Below are positions 41,290-51,663 of a stretch of 64,000 bases of DNA, piece by piece. The notes below the pieces were generated by a model that was not told the DNA's origin, did no database searches, and was given only the letters and a program-made list of their open reading frames with translations. How positions within the stretch are numbered: the stretch's first letter is position 1; each line of letters begins with the position of its first letter. This stretch comes from Sycon ciliatum (lineage: Eukaryota; Porifera; Calcarea; Leucosolenida; Sycettidae), in contig NC_088645.1 of assembly GCF_964019385.1 (NCBI RefSeq), forward strand, positions 41,025,338-41,089,337. Reading direction: 5' to 3'. A program made the translations under genes and the position numbers.

Positions 41290-41945
41290 GAGGCTCATGG
41301 CAGTACAAGTCCAAGCGAGACTTGAGACCTTGTGCAGGTGCGGCTACGTGGCACGAAGGCAGAAAAGGCGGCACAGAAGTGAGCTGGCAGAAGAATGAAC
41401 GCATCTGAATACAGGAAGATACAGTTCGGGGGAGAAACGGATAGTGATGGGTGTGAGGTTGTTTCGAGACAGAATACACTGGACATCTGCGGTGGGTGGG
41501 TAGCCAAATACAGTACGCAATGAACGGCGAGAGATGCGGGTGAGAGAATAATATTCATGTTGTCGCTGTGTACATAAGCATTGCTTGCATTATTCCAGTG
41601 TAGACTGGACAAAAGAGAGATAAAATATGCGTCTGGCTGCATTGGTCAACATGGTGCGGCAGCGCCGAAATGCATTCACTTCTGCTCTGACCTTCTTTCG
41701 GAGTGCATCAACTACTTGCTGACGGAATGTCAGGTGCTCATCAATAATGATGCCAAGATACTTAGCACAAGAGTCAAGATGATTGTTCGACCACAGTGCC
41801 ACAGAACCGCAACTGACGGGATGCCTGCACGGTGGGCTTCCGCAGTAACTAACGTGTTACTTCCATTGTCTAGAGAATGTTGCCAGCTGTCAATGCAGAC
41901 AGCCAGTGCGTCTTCACATGAGTGGGATTGACGGTACGCGAATTA
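41290..41945 (-). mobile_element. CR1-like LINE RT thumb and C-terminal fragment
   Basis: The minus frame from 41802 reads SCAKYLGIIIDEHLTFRQQV, then FRRCRTMLTNAARRIFYLSF, matching the thumb region of the LINE at 37323 (IRYLGIILDEHLSF...). A second frame ends with RTCTRSQVSLGLVLP, matching RSQVSSSVTLP there. Frameshifted and truncated at both ends. Confidence 0.8.
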
Positions 41946-43280
41946 TTATAGCGTCAGGCGCCAACCCTGTAGTCAAGATCTGGATGGAAACGTCGCTTTA
42001 GCATCTCACAGTTCGCCACTGCATCACACTCGTGACACACTCCTTATTTGTCAGCTTTTGAGGTTCGTGATGGGTTTGTCTTGTGCAGCAACTTTCAAAT
42101 GTGACGTTAGATGTCCAAAATGATTTTGTTGGCTGTCACTCGGCTTCTATAGATCTAGTTAACACTCATGTTTGTCACCACGTCAGTATACTTTATAACG
42201 TGCAGTGTTTTAGCGCAACCTATTCTGTCTACCTCCTTTTCTACTTGTGGTTGACTTAGCACCTGTCGTAGTTGTGTCGGTAGGGTTCATAACGCCCCCG
42301 TTCTACACTATTCCATTCGTGTTGTTCGTGAGCAGAAGAGCATCGTCACTCGGGCAGAAGGCTTCAAGCCCGACGACTTCCTGTATTCGGATTATCAATA
42401 TTCGTATTCGTTTCACCCCTAGAAAAAAAAGATGAGCTCTGTTTTTCGACGCATCAGAGTCGGAGAAGACGGCCACCGGTATCTTTCCAAAACGTTTAAC
42501 CAAGAGGCTGGACAACAGTAGACACTCCAAAGCCTGGCAAGGCGGCAGAGCCGTTTGAAATCTTGTCGCCGTACGTGCACACAAGGAGAGAGGAGTGGAC
42601 ACACACACACGCACAGTGTACAAACCTTTTAAAGTTACAAACATAGGTCTAAGTTTATTGCATCAATGCCGAGCTGTGTTGCATGTACAAGAGGCATCAC
42701 TCCATCAGCATCGGTGTATGGGCAATACAAAGGAATTAGGGAAGGAGGGAATAGAGTTTCAATAGTCGAAAAATATGTACATGTACATTGGAATGTATTG
42801 CAAGGAGGCCGGGAAACACCCGGGCAGCCCTGCAAGTTCACTGGTTCAATGGAAGCACTAATAGATCTACAGGAGCTGTAGCTGTGGGGCTGTTGCATAT
42901 TCACAAACCGTACGGAGCGTGCATTGGATAAGAAAGACGTAAACTACTGTCTCCTAAAAGAGCTAGAATAGGTAAACGTGGAGCCGCGAAGGGAATGATA
43001 TTTTCACATAAAAAACAGCAGTTGGACTCACTTGACTAAGTGCTCGTATGTTCAACAGTACTTAGATTTTGAAAACAACTAACAGTATTGCTACAAACTG
43101 CCTGGTACTAGTAGACTGCTGCTGTGGTGCAGTACGACTTAACTTGGCAGCTACAAGTACAAGAACTTAGCAATACAATCTCGTAATGGAACTGCACATG
43201 AACGGATCGATTCGGTCAGCAGGCGAGTGCTGGTGCTTTCCTCTGTGTAGTTGTCTCAACTGCACGGCAGTAACAAGCAC
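41946..43280. other. Unassigned region
   Basis: No recognised coding or repeat structure. It lies 3' of the Rab-like gene and may include its 3' UTR near 43457. Confidence 0.4.
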
Positions 43281-43313
43281 CAGCTCCAGCAGCAGCAGCA
43301 GCAGTAGCAGGGG
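43281..43313. repeat. (CAG)n tract
   Basis: About 9 CAG-type triplets with one interruption. Confidence 0.9.
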
Positions 43314-43457
43314 CTGTGCACCGTGTGAAACGTCACGCACACAACCATCGATGGTGCTGACGATAGCGTTACATCCCATGCATTGTTCCTCTTTGCTTGA
43401 TTTCAAATATCTGCATATAAAAAAGTCGCTAATCTCTGCGGTGACGGGCCGACTGTT

Positions 43458-43885
43458 CTAACAATAGCAACAGCAGCCCATCTTCTTGGGAAGGTTATCC
43501 TCCGCTAAATCGATGGAGGATGGAGACGCTGACGTTTTTCCGCCCATGCTGTTGTGCAGCTTGGTGGCGATCTGCGTGAAGGCGTGCTCTAGGTCTTCGC
43601 CTGTCTTCGCCGAAGTGGTGAACATCTCGACAATGTCGTGATTCAACGCAAGCAACTCCGCGGCTTCAGTATCAACCTCACGGTTTTTCAGATCAACTTT
43701 GTTGCCGACCAGGAATTTGACGGCGGTGGGGGCGAGTTGCTCCACGCCCTGTATCCACGACTTCAGGTAGGACAGCGACGAGAACTCGTCCACCGCGTAG
43801 ACAAAACGAAGGCGTCCGTGCCTTGATAGTAGTTGGGCGGTGTCGTGCGAAACCGATCGAATCCTAATACGTCCCATACCCTCAA
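43458..43885 (-). CDS. Rab-like small GTPase, exon 2 (3' exon), one apparent frameshift
   Basis: The exon begins after an AG acceptor at 43886-43887 (CTGTGTGCTGTGTAG on the minus strand). The first frame reads LRVWDVLGFDRFRTTPPNYY, the switch II region; the usual DTAGQ is changed to DVLGF. At about 43803, near a TTTT run, the frame is lost by one base. It resumes as YAVDEFSSLSYLKSWI, then VGNKVDL (G4 guanine specificity), TSAKTGEDL (G5) and the C-terminus MGCCCYC, a cluster of cysteines as used for prenylation of Rabs. The stop is at 43458-43460. Either the gene is damaged, the assembly has a one-base error in the T run, or the RNA is read differently. Members of this family cycle between GDP and GTP and direct vesicle traffic at membranes. 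Confidence 0.8.
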
Positions 43886-44382
43886 CTACACAGCACACAG
43901 AACAGAACACAGAAGAAGTCGTCAAGCATCTAAACGCCAAAAAAGAACTGAGAAAAAAAGCAGAGGGGCGGTACACGGTGCATTTAGTGTACCTGTCCGT
44001 TGCAACATTTACACATCTACTTGAAGTAGTGGCACGTTTTCATCGAAACATTCCATCTCTGTGTCTACGGTGTTGAGTCCTAAACCTTTCGCCGAGCAGT
44101 TTTGTCATCTCCGTCCATATCGAATGTCAAGATTGCTGGTGTCATGATGCTGGATGGTGCCTACCCGTCCCCCGACTCCACGCTGTTGCACTCTAATGAT
44201 AAACATGCGCATGTATTCTCAGAAGGTCAGCAGTTCTCACACTTTCAGACTCATGCAGCACCAGACCAATGCGGCCAGCAGACGTACACTATCCTCCCGC
44301 CAAAACCTTTAGTTTAAACCCTCTGGTTTGTTTAGTCCAGTCTAGCGAATGAAGTGGAAGACACGACTGCAGCTGTGCTTAT

Positions 44383-44492
44383 GGTTGAATATGGTGTTAA
44401 AGACACACCTGGCAATATGGCGGTAAATACACGTCTGCCCACACACGCAGACACACATATTGCCCAGTGTGTCTTTACCACCATATTCAACC
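44383..44492. repeat. Palindrome with ~37 bp arms
   Basis: GGTTGAATATGGTG(T)TAAAGACAC...GGCAATATG is mirrored by CATATTGCC...GTGTGTCTTTACCACCATATTCAACC. The loop of about 35 bp is rich in CACACACGCAGAC. Confidence 0.9.
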
Positions 44493-44894
44493 AGTCAAGT
44501 AAATAGCAGGACAAAGCAGCTACGCACTCCATGAAATCTATTTTAGTACTTCTACTTCAAAGTAGTACCCGGTGTAACCAACGAAAGCTACAAAAATAAC
44601 TTAAATACGGTTCCCCGAGTGTCAGAGACACACTTGGGTGTAAGCTGCCCTCGCTTCCCTACTGGAGGCATGCAGAATAGCACATCCCAGTTAGTACTTG
44701 TTTGTATGGTGCTGAACGCTTGGGCTATAATAAGCAGCAGGGGTCTTTTAACCCAGTTTTTTTCTTGTAAAGAAAGCATGACTCTGACCCCGGAACACGA
44801 TGATTCTAGAAAAAAGGTTTTCACTTGAATGGTGCCTGTGCAGTGCACACAAAATTGGGTGAAACGCCATGATGCAGTCGAAATGCAAGCAGTG

Positions 44895-44896
<2 letters not shown>

Positions 44897-44930
<34 letters not shown>

Positions 44931-44940
44931 AATACACATG
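44897..44940. repeat. (CA)n microsatellite
   Basis: About 20 CA units with an AT interruption. Confidence 0.95.
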
Positions 44941-45134
44941 CACAAGGTTCCAAGGTGACCAGCATTGCTCGTATACTATTAATTTTGTTGTTCGTGAGAG
45001 TTTCACTGAGACAAGTGCTGGCCAGATTCTTCATTATTACTTTTAGATTCTGGATAAACATTCCATGAAGGCCTATCATAACTTTTCAACTTCGCATTGG
45101 AAGAACTCTTCTCCAAATGAAGTTCCTTGCATCA

Positions 45135-45990
45135 CACATGCAGCGTTCGGCCCTTATTCCCAATCGACAAGGGGTGAGTAAGCGCTCCCGTGCTCATGCA
45201 TACACCAGTCACCTGGTCACCGTGCCTGCAGGCTACAACTTCTACTTTTTCCTGTCACTCGAGTTAAACCTTTGAGTTGAACCCTGGTGTGAAAGTTGTA
45301 GCCTGCAGGCACGGTGACCAGGCGACTTGTGTACGCACGAGCACATGACCGCTGACTCACCCATGTTCGATTGGGAATACGGGCCGAACGCTGCATCGCA
45401 GCCTTTTCGGACCAAAACCAGTCGACTCAGCGTCCAAAAGACTACAACATATGGACCAATCGCAGTCATCCGTGCTTTTATAAGAACGAAATGGCGCCTT
45501 TAGTGACTTTTTGCATACAAATCCCCATATAGTAGGGCATAGTCACCCAGTTTCGGTGGAAATGCGCGAGTTCGATTGGGAATGAAGAAGGAAGGGAGAA
45601 TCTCAGCTTCCTCGAACTAAGACCATTCGACTCAGCACCCCGAAGACTACAACTGGTGAGAATTTGATTTTAGGGTATACCGTAAAGTACCGTTGATCCG
45701 CCCCCTTACCTGTTGATTTTCTGCCTGTGAAGCGACTCCGGCATTTACAACGAAATACGATGTTGAACCGAAGCATGCACTGCTGTACACAATAAGTGCC
45801 AGTCCAGGATGAAAATGTGCACAATCCAGCACATCAAGTCTGATCTTCCACATTGTTGTACATCGTACTGCACTTGACAGCCTTGATCTAATTCCCGCCC
45901 CTTGCCGAAAACCCAGCTGGGAAGCGACATGGCGTGTGTGTGGGGGGGGGGGGGGCAGATCAACGGTACTTTGCGGTACTTCCCCTTTAA
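45135..45990. mobile_element. TTAA foldback element, copy 3 (left-truncated)
   Basis: Same family as 51878-52738 and 57780-58644. The right arm is complete to CTTCCCCT-TTAA (45987-45990) apart from the nested MITE at 45673-45976. The left arm starts only at about 45135 (GCAGCGTTCGGCCCTTATTC). Centre with CAGTCACCTGGTCACCGTGC mirrored. Confidence 0.85.
45671..45978. mobile_element. MITE with TACCGYAAAGTACCGTTGATC termini, TA target
   Basis: Left TACCGTAAAGTACCGTTGAT and right ATCAACGGTACTTTGCGGTA are inverted repeats. It is inserted in the foldback's end, GGGTATACTTCCCC, seen uninterrupted at about 52724-52737. A TA duplication results. A G-run (about 45941-45956) lies inside. Confidence 0.9.
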
Positions 45991-46353
45991 TTACGTAATT
46001 AAACGGCCTCCACCCCAACACAGTGTGCTCCCGGTCACAGAGCAATGCTGCACATTACCATCAACTTCAACTTTCTATCGATTTCCAGTAATACTATCCC
46101 AGGTAGTGTCAGACAAAATTCGCTCGGCTGACGTCGATAACAAATTCACGGTTCGCATGAGACTCGGCTAGAGACCGAGTTTTCCGCATCCGTAGAAACT
46201 CCACCACCCTCTATGGATCAAGGTGCAGATGCAGCTCCTAAAGCAGTGGGAGGTGAGTAGATCAGACCCTCCACAAAGTGGTCAAAGATCGAAAAATCCT
46301 ATTCGCTTCGATATTCTGCGGCGAAATTTAGCTGGTTCATCGTCGATATTTTG

Positions 46354-46774
46354 TAGGGCTCAAACGATTAGTCCGATTAACCGGTTGCAGACCGGTTACG
46401 AAGAATTTACGGTTAACCGATAAAGATAACGGTTACGCAGTAACTTTTCAGTCAATTTTTCAAGTATCAGGTCGTTGCAAAGTATGCACTTTCGCAGGCT
46501 GTCGCACGCGTACGCAATTTCTGGGCTGTGAACTCGGTCATATCTGGTCTCTTGGTGTGAGAGTATGTATGAATGAGCATGCAAGAGAATGTACATGTGT
46601 GCGTTGTACTGGATAGGGTACATTTTTTGAATGAGTATAGTCAAATATTATTATTTTATTACGGTTAAAAAAAGAGTCCGCAGGATCGCCGTGGCTTATA
46701 GGTTATAACCGTTAAACCGACCGTTAGCTTAGCAGTTAACCGTTAGGGGTAAAACCGTGACCGTTTGAGCCCTA
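46354..46774. mobile_element. hAT-type MITE, 8 bp target duplication
   Basis: 421 bp with ends TAGGGCTCAAACG and CGTTTGAGCCCTA. ATATTTTG flanks both sides (46346-46353 and 46775-46782). TAGGG-type ends and 8 bp duplications are the hAT hallmark. The interior repeats GGTTA/TAACC motifs. A second copy is at 53083-53470, in reverse. Confidence 0.93.
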
Positions 46775-47441
46775 ATATTTTGCCAGACCATTCAATATTT
46801 TGCTACCTTTTTGCTCCAATGTGAGGCCAAAATGTGAGTCACGTGTTCGAAAAATAGCCAGAAGTGGGTCACGTGTCGGCAAAAAGTGGGGAAATGAGTC
46901 ATGTCCACCGTAAAAGTTGTATATGGGCAATGACAGCTTCAAAATGCCACATTCGGATCAAATTTGGGAGAGAAACATTGATATTGTGCTCGGTTTTGCA
47001 AGCAATTTTCCTTTCCAGGGATTTTCGATACTTTGCTCTAAGAATTGCTAGCAAATTTTGCCTGACAATAATCCTGGGACAGTGCAACCTGAGCGATGTT
47101 TCAACACCGAAATTTCTCCGTCCACAATCTTGGATGGATTCGCAAGAAAAATAGGACGTTGTGTGTGGCTTGCGATGGCATCCCAACCCCCTCCCCCAAA
47201 ACCCACTTAACACCTTCCACCCAGGAACATCATGTGATTAGAAATCCGAGACATGCCAGCCTCTCCACGAATAAATTATTTTACTTTTCAATTCGAAATT
47301 CGAAATGGTTTAGGGACTAGCGTATTACCGCCAGGGTCTGTTGAGTGTTGTGGTCGGTCTCCAGTTTTCTCAGCACTGCCCGGCACTGATGTTCAACAGC
47401 AGAGAAACGTGGATAGATATCGGGTAGAATCCTACGCTTAC

Positions 47442-47618
47442 CGTAACGGTTTGTCCATTGATCGTGACTGGGCGAGTGCAGCTATCAATGCCAGTGGTCG
47501 TCGTGCCCGTCTCATCAAATTCATCGTCCTTCAGCCGCCTGAAGATGGATGTCTTGCCAACACCCAGCTCGCCCAGCAGGACGATCTTGTACATGGGACC
47601 ACGCGACGATGCTGCCAT
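47442..47618 (-). CDS. Rab-like small GTPase, exon 1
   Basis: 59 codons from an ATG in good context (GCGACCATGG) to the donor ACG|GTAAGC. The frame reads MYKIVLLGELGVGKTSIFRR, with P-loop GELGVGKTS at residues 16-24, then TTTGIDSC, the effector/switch I region with the Mg-binding Thr. An in-frame ATG five codons upstream has poorer context. Joined to exon 2 the protein would be about 200 residues, normal for a Rab. Which Rab subfamily it belongs to was not decided; the DVLGF replacement in the next exon is unlike canonical Rabs. Confidence 0.85.
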
Positions 47619-48059
47619 GGTCGCTAGAATCACCTCGCTAGCGCTGCTGCCTGGACTTTAGCTGCGTCCACTAATGTCTTTTCAACACTGCAGCTTACTG
47701 AGCTAATGGCAATGCATTCACTAAAATGTTTGCTGGGTCGACCAAGCTGGGAGCTCTGCAGGTAAGCGCTACCACGTGTGGGTGGTACTTTCAAAAGTAA
47801 ACAACAGGGTTATTGCTACTTGATGTTTGAGTGCTTGTCGAGCGGATCGGCCAAAGAGAGTGGAAAGGTTTCCGCCTGTAAATTGTTTACGCAACAAACA
47901 AACTGAGTCTCTCATTCTTCGTATCGGTTTTTCCCAGATCATGGCCGAATATCGAATGTCCAGCTTTCGTGTAAAAAATAATGTGAGTGTGTTTGTGCTG
48001 GAAACATGCGTGCAACCACGTCATTTTTGACTCAAATGATCTGGTGTGTACCGGTATAA

Positions 48060-48470
48060 TTATGTATCTAATATTGACTGAGTACGAGGTCATTACTGAC
48101 AATAGGAAATAAAAGCCGAGTAAAAGACCGAGGCGAAGCCGAGGTCTTTTACGAGGGTTTTATTTCCTATACTGACCAAGTACGAAGTCAATATTAGATT
48201 TATCACGACAAACAGTCCGTATTTCAAATTCCAAAACGATAACCTCGTGAATCCCGGTTTTATGATTGCACAACCGTTGCACCACCACCTACTCATGCAG
48301 TGACAATGCTGCACTAGGCACCGTTCAACTGCGCGACCCCTAAGCAGTCAAATATAAGCAGTCAATATAGCCCTAAGGAGTGAAATATGCAGGAATATTT
48401 GACTGCTTAGGTATGGCAAAAATCTATGTGAGTCAATACTGAGAGAGTGATAACATGGTATATACTATAG
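48060..48470 (-). repeat. Dispersed repeat 'A/B', copy B (uninterrupted)
   Basis: Reverse complement of copy A (35910-36688) without the nested MITE. Its left third is itself a foldback: ATCTAATATTGACTGAGTAC is mirrored by GTACGAAGTCAATATTAGAT, and GTAAAAGACC...GGTCTTTTAC forms the tip at about 48119-48155. Confidence 0.85.
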
Positions 48471-49732
48471 ACATGATAGAGGTGGTCAGTGCAGTGGTAG
48501 ACCTCAGCTAACTATTCATGGTGTGTGATGTACATCTCTGAGACTCTGTGACACTGTCATCAGCTAGCTCTATGGATCCGGATCCGTAGTGCTGCTGTGC
48601 CTGCGACTTGCATGACTGTACTTGTTGTGTCCAGCTAGCTGCGCAGACGTCAGACAGATCGCTACATCTGCGGCAGGCGTTCGCTCTCTGTCCTCGTACT
48701 CGTACTTCGTAGTCGTATCGCTTGCCTCCGGCCCACTTCAGTCCACAGGTACGTGCGTATCCGGATCTTGTAGCCAAGTGGCTTGCATACACCGCTTTGC
48801 TACTATGCCCTCTCCTGATGTCACTACTATTCTTAGTGCGATCAGATTAGGGAGTCACTGAATAGGGAATACCCGTATTTCACCACTCCCTTTCCCTGAT
48901 GTAAATCATGCAATGGGAGAAGACGAACCCAACGAAGCAGCTGAGGCTGACACCTGTGGGGATGAGGTGTTGTTAAATTTCCCTGATAGCCGAGTCATCT
49001 GAAGCCATCTCAATTTTTCTAGACTAACGTTAGCGAGTTTTCAAGACTTTCCCGTGACGACCCCAGCACCCTACCACCCTGGCGACGTGCTTCCCCCCCC
49101 CCCCCACCACCATTGGTTGGCACATAGTCAGTGCTGCCAAACCGTCCGATTTTTGAAGGCTCTTCCGAAAACCGGTCCGAAAAAGGAAACGTCCGAAAAC
49201 TAGCCAAAAATGTCAGGGATCAGTACTTTCCTTTTCAGAAGTCCTGTATTTTCTTTTTTCAGCGCAACTGAAGGCACAAATCACTGTCATGTGCTTCTAA
49301 AAAAGCTTGCGCTTGGCGGTGGAAGTGCAAAGACGAGGGCATGTACACTGTACAGTGTGTGACCACGCTCATGCATTACTAGGATTACAGAATTCAGGCA
49401 TGGCAACCAATTACTTCGGTGTGCAAGATCGGTTACCATGGCAACGAAGCGAATTTCCATGGTATTTTTGGCGAGATTTTGAATTCTCCGGAAAATATTG
49501 CAGAGGAGAAAAATTCGCACCATGTGGCCAGCCTTGGCGATGAAGAGTGTCCGATTTTGGGCGAAAATTATTTGGCAGCACTGCATAGTGCATGCAGTTT
49601 GGCAGCTAGGCATTCAATGGATAAGTGTTCGGCATCCGGTTAGGATTAGCGTGCACTGCACATACTACAACCATGACACCCCGGCGCCCAGCAAGAATGC
49701 TGGTGGATTAATCCCACAGTGACTAGGGGTGT
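48471..49732. other. Unassigned region
   Basis: Contains a small hairpin at 48848-48891 (AGGGAGT/ACTCCCT) and a C-run at about 49092-49104. No gene recognised. Confidence 0.4.
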
Positions 49733-49915
49733 GCGGATAATGCTCGAAAAGGTGGCAGATTCTGCTCGAAAAGCAGTGAAATTGGCAGAACCATACAAAC
49801 CTTGGCGGGCAATTCCTCGAATTCTGCTCCATTTCTTTATCCACATACCAAACATGCATGAAACTTACCAGAAAAAGTACCGAATTCTGCCAATTTTTCT
49901 GCCGGCATTATCCGC
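49733..49915. mobile_element. 183 bp MITE, GCGGATAATGC termini, complete copy
   Basis: GCGGATAATGC at 49733-49743 and its exact complement at 49905-49915. The inverted similarity continues inward through TTGGCAGA and GAATTCTGC. Internal TCTGCTCGAAAA occurs twice. Related copies: 51190-51380, 50230-50336 (reverse, partial) and 7329-7400 (reverse, partial). Confidence 0.9.
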
Positions 49916-49970
49916 ATATGCCTAACAGTGACTTCATTATGTGCAGGCTGGTACATGAACTACAGTAGAG

Positions 49971-50212
49971 TCACGCGCTGAAGAACGTGGAACCCAAGAA
50001 CGTCCAGCCTGAAATACTAAGAACGCCACAGCCTAAAGCTAAGAACGACGGTGTTGGTTTTCTGGCAGCTTGTGGGATGCATAATTATTATGATCCAGTA
50101 TGCACTGTTTCTAAGAACGTGCTATAAGAACGCAGCCAGATATCTGAAAAAATAAGAACGTCCCAGGCTAACCCCTTGGAAACAACGTTCTTGGGCGCGC
50201 GACTCTACTGTA
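49971..50212. mobile_element. MITE with TACAGTAGAGTC termini, TA target
   Basis: Ends TACAGTAGAGTC(A/G)CGCGC and GCGCGCGACTCTACTGTA. The interior has about seven AAGAACG motifs. TA at both borders. Confidence 0.9.
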
Positions 50213-50229
50213 GCCCTTCAAGTGGTGGA

Positions 50230-50336
50230 CAATGCCGGCAGAAAATGGCAGAATTTGGTAGTAGTTTTTTCTGGTATGTTTCATGCATGTTTGGTAGTGG
50301 GGAAATGGAGCAAAATTCAAGGAAGTGCTTGCCTTA
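50230..50336 (-). repeat. Partial copy of the 183 bp MITE
   Basis: Reverse orientation, decayed: AATGCCGGCAGAAAATGGCA and TTTCATGCATGTTTGGTA match the family. Confidence 0.8.
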
Positions 50337-50519
50337 ATTAACTATCCCGATCACCCCTGCTAACGTTATTGCCCCCGCTTGTTTTTTGTGATCCATTGCT
50401 TCTTGCCTCCGTTCCTAATTTCCATCTAGCTGTTTCTGGCTAGTACCAGTTCTGTCGCACTTATCAATCATCCTTATTGGCGTCACGCCATCGTGGAATA
50501 AAAGAATAATAATGTGGCC

Positions 50520-51175
50520 ATTGAGCCAAGTTTACAACCATCGGTGAGAGACTTCGCTACCGCACAGCAATCACCGAGGACCAGGCACGTCTCGATATCG
50601 GTGTCAGTGGATTGTGGGGCAGTCGTTTCGAGCGCACACTCATTGATGTACGGGTGTTTAACCCTCATGCTGCCTCGAACCACACTGCACCACTGGCCAC
50701 TGTCTATCACCGACATGAACAGGACAACGAAGATAGTATGAGGAGCGGGTCCGGAATGTCGAAAAATGCGTCGTTTGCCCCGGTGGTCATGACGGCGTCA
50801 CGTGGTTTTGGGCGTTCGGCAACCAGCCTGTATTAGAGAATCGCATCGCTGCTGGCTGATAGACGTAATGAACCATATTCACATGTCATGGCATTTGTCA
50901 GGTGCCGCATTTCCTTTGCCCTCCTAAGGTCATGTATAGTGTGCCTTACAGGGTCTAGAACATTATTAATTTTGGAAATATCAACAAAGAATGGATCAAC
51001 AAGACGTTACAAGAGCCTCCCGCCACGCTGGCAGTTTCAGAGGCAGCTACTGCTGTTTAGTATTTATAATTTTTTTAGGGCTTTGTTATTGAATATTCGT
51101 ATGTACATGTATTTGTGCAGGCGTTGTGGCCGGATTCCTAAGGGAGGGAAAAAAGAAAGAAAGAAAAAACTATCT
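50520..51175 (+). mobile_element. RLE-type non-LTR element, 5'-truncated copy
   Basis: Encodes only the endonuclease end: GSRFERTLIDVRVFNPHAAS, then NASFAPVVMTASRG and, after a stop at 50836, MAFVRCRISFALLRS. These match the domain at 3870-4200 (GGRFERTYIDVRVFNPHAPS). A T-rich 3' part follows. Family member number three in the window. Confidence 0.75.
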
Positions 51176-51189
51176 GTGCCCCGTAGGGA

Positions 51190-51380
51190 CCGGTGGATTC
51201 TGCTCGAAAAGGTGGCAGATTCTGTTCGAAAAGCAGTAAAATTGGCAGAACCATACAAACCTTATGGCGGGCAATTCCTCGAATTCTGCTCCATTTCTTT
51301 TTCCACATACCAAACATGCATGAAACTTACCAGAAAAAGTACCGAATTCTGCCAATTTTTCTGCCGGCAGAATCCGCTGG
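51190..51380. mobile_element. 183 bp MITE, second complete copy
   Basis: Ends GGATTCTGC (51195-51203) and GCAGAATCC (51367-51375), interior nearly identical to 49733-49915. It lies directly downstream of the RLE element copy. Confidence 0.88.
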
Positions 51381-51663
51381 ACCCTAGTGCCCCGTCTCGC
51401 TGACAACGTGAGAGATCAGCTGCTACGCATCAGTACCGTAAAGGTAAGCGGGCACTTACACTCTACTTACACATGTAGTTACTGACTTACATGTACATGT
51501 ACATGTAGATGTAGAATTGTAGATGCATTACGCAGCATACCGGTATTTCACCATGACACATTCACGCGCACATCATTATCATACTTGCTTGAGAGGTAGA
51601 ACTACCACATAATATTAGTACTTACATTGTATTACACAGAAGTCCATAAAAATCTTCGTGTTC

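Larger units (their letters stand above)
43886..47441 (-). other. Intron of the Rab-like gene, filled with repeats
   Basis: 3556 bp with donor GTAAGC at 47441-47436 and acceptor GTGTAG at 43891-43886. Both exons are in phase 0 at the junction. It contains the palindrome at 44383, a CA repeat, the TTAA foldback at 45135-45990 with a nested MITE, and the hAT MITE at 46354-46774. Confidence 0.75.
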
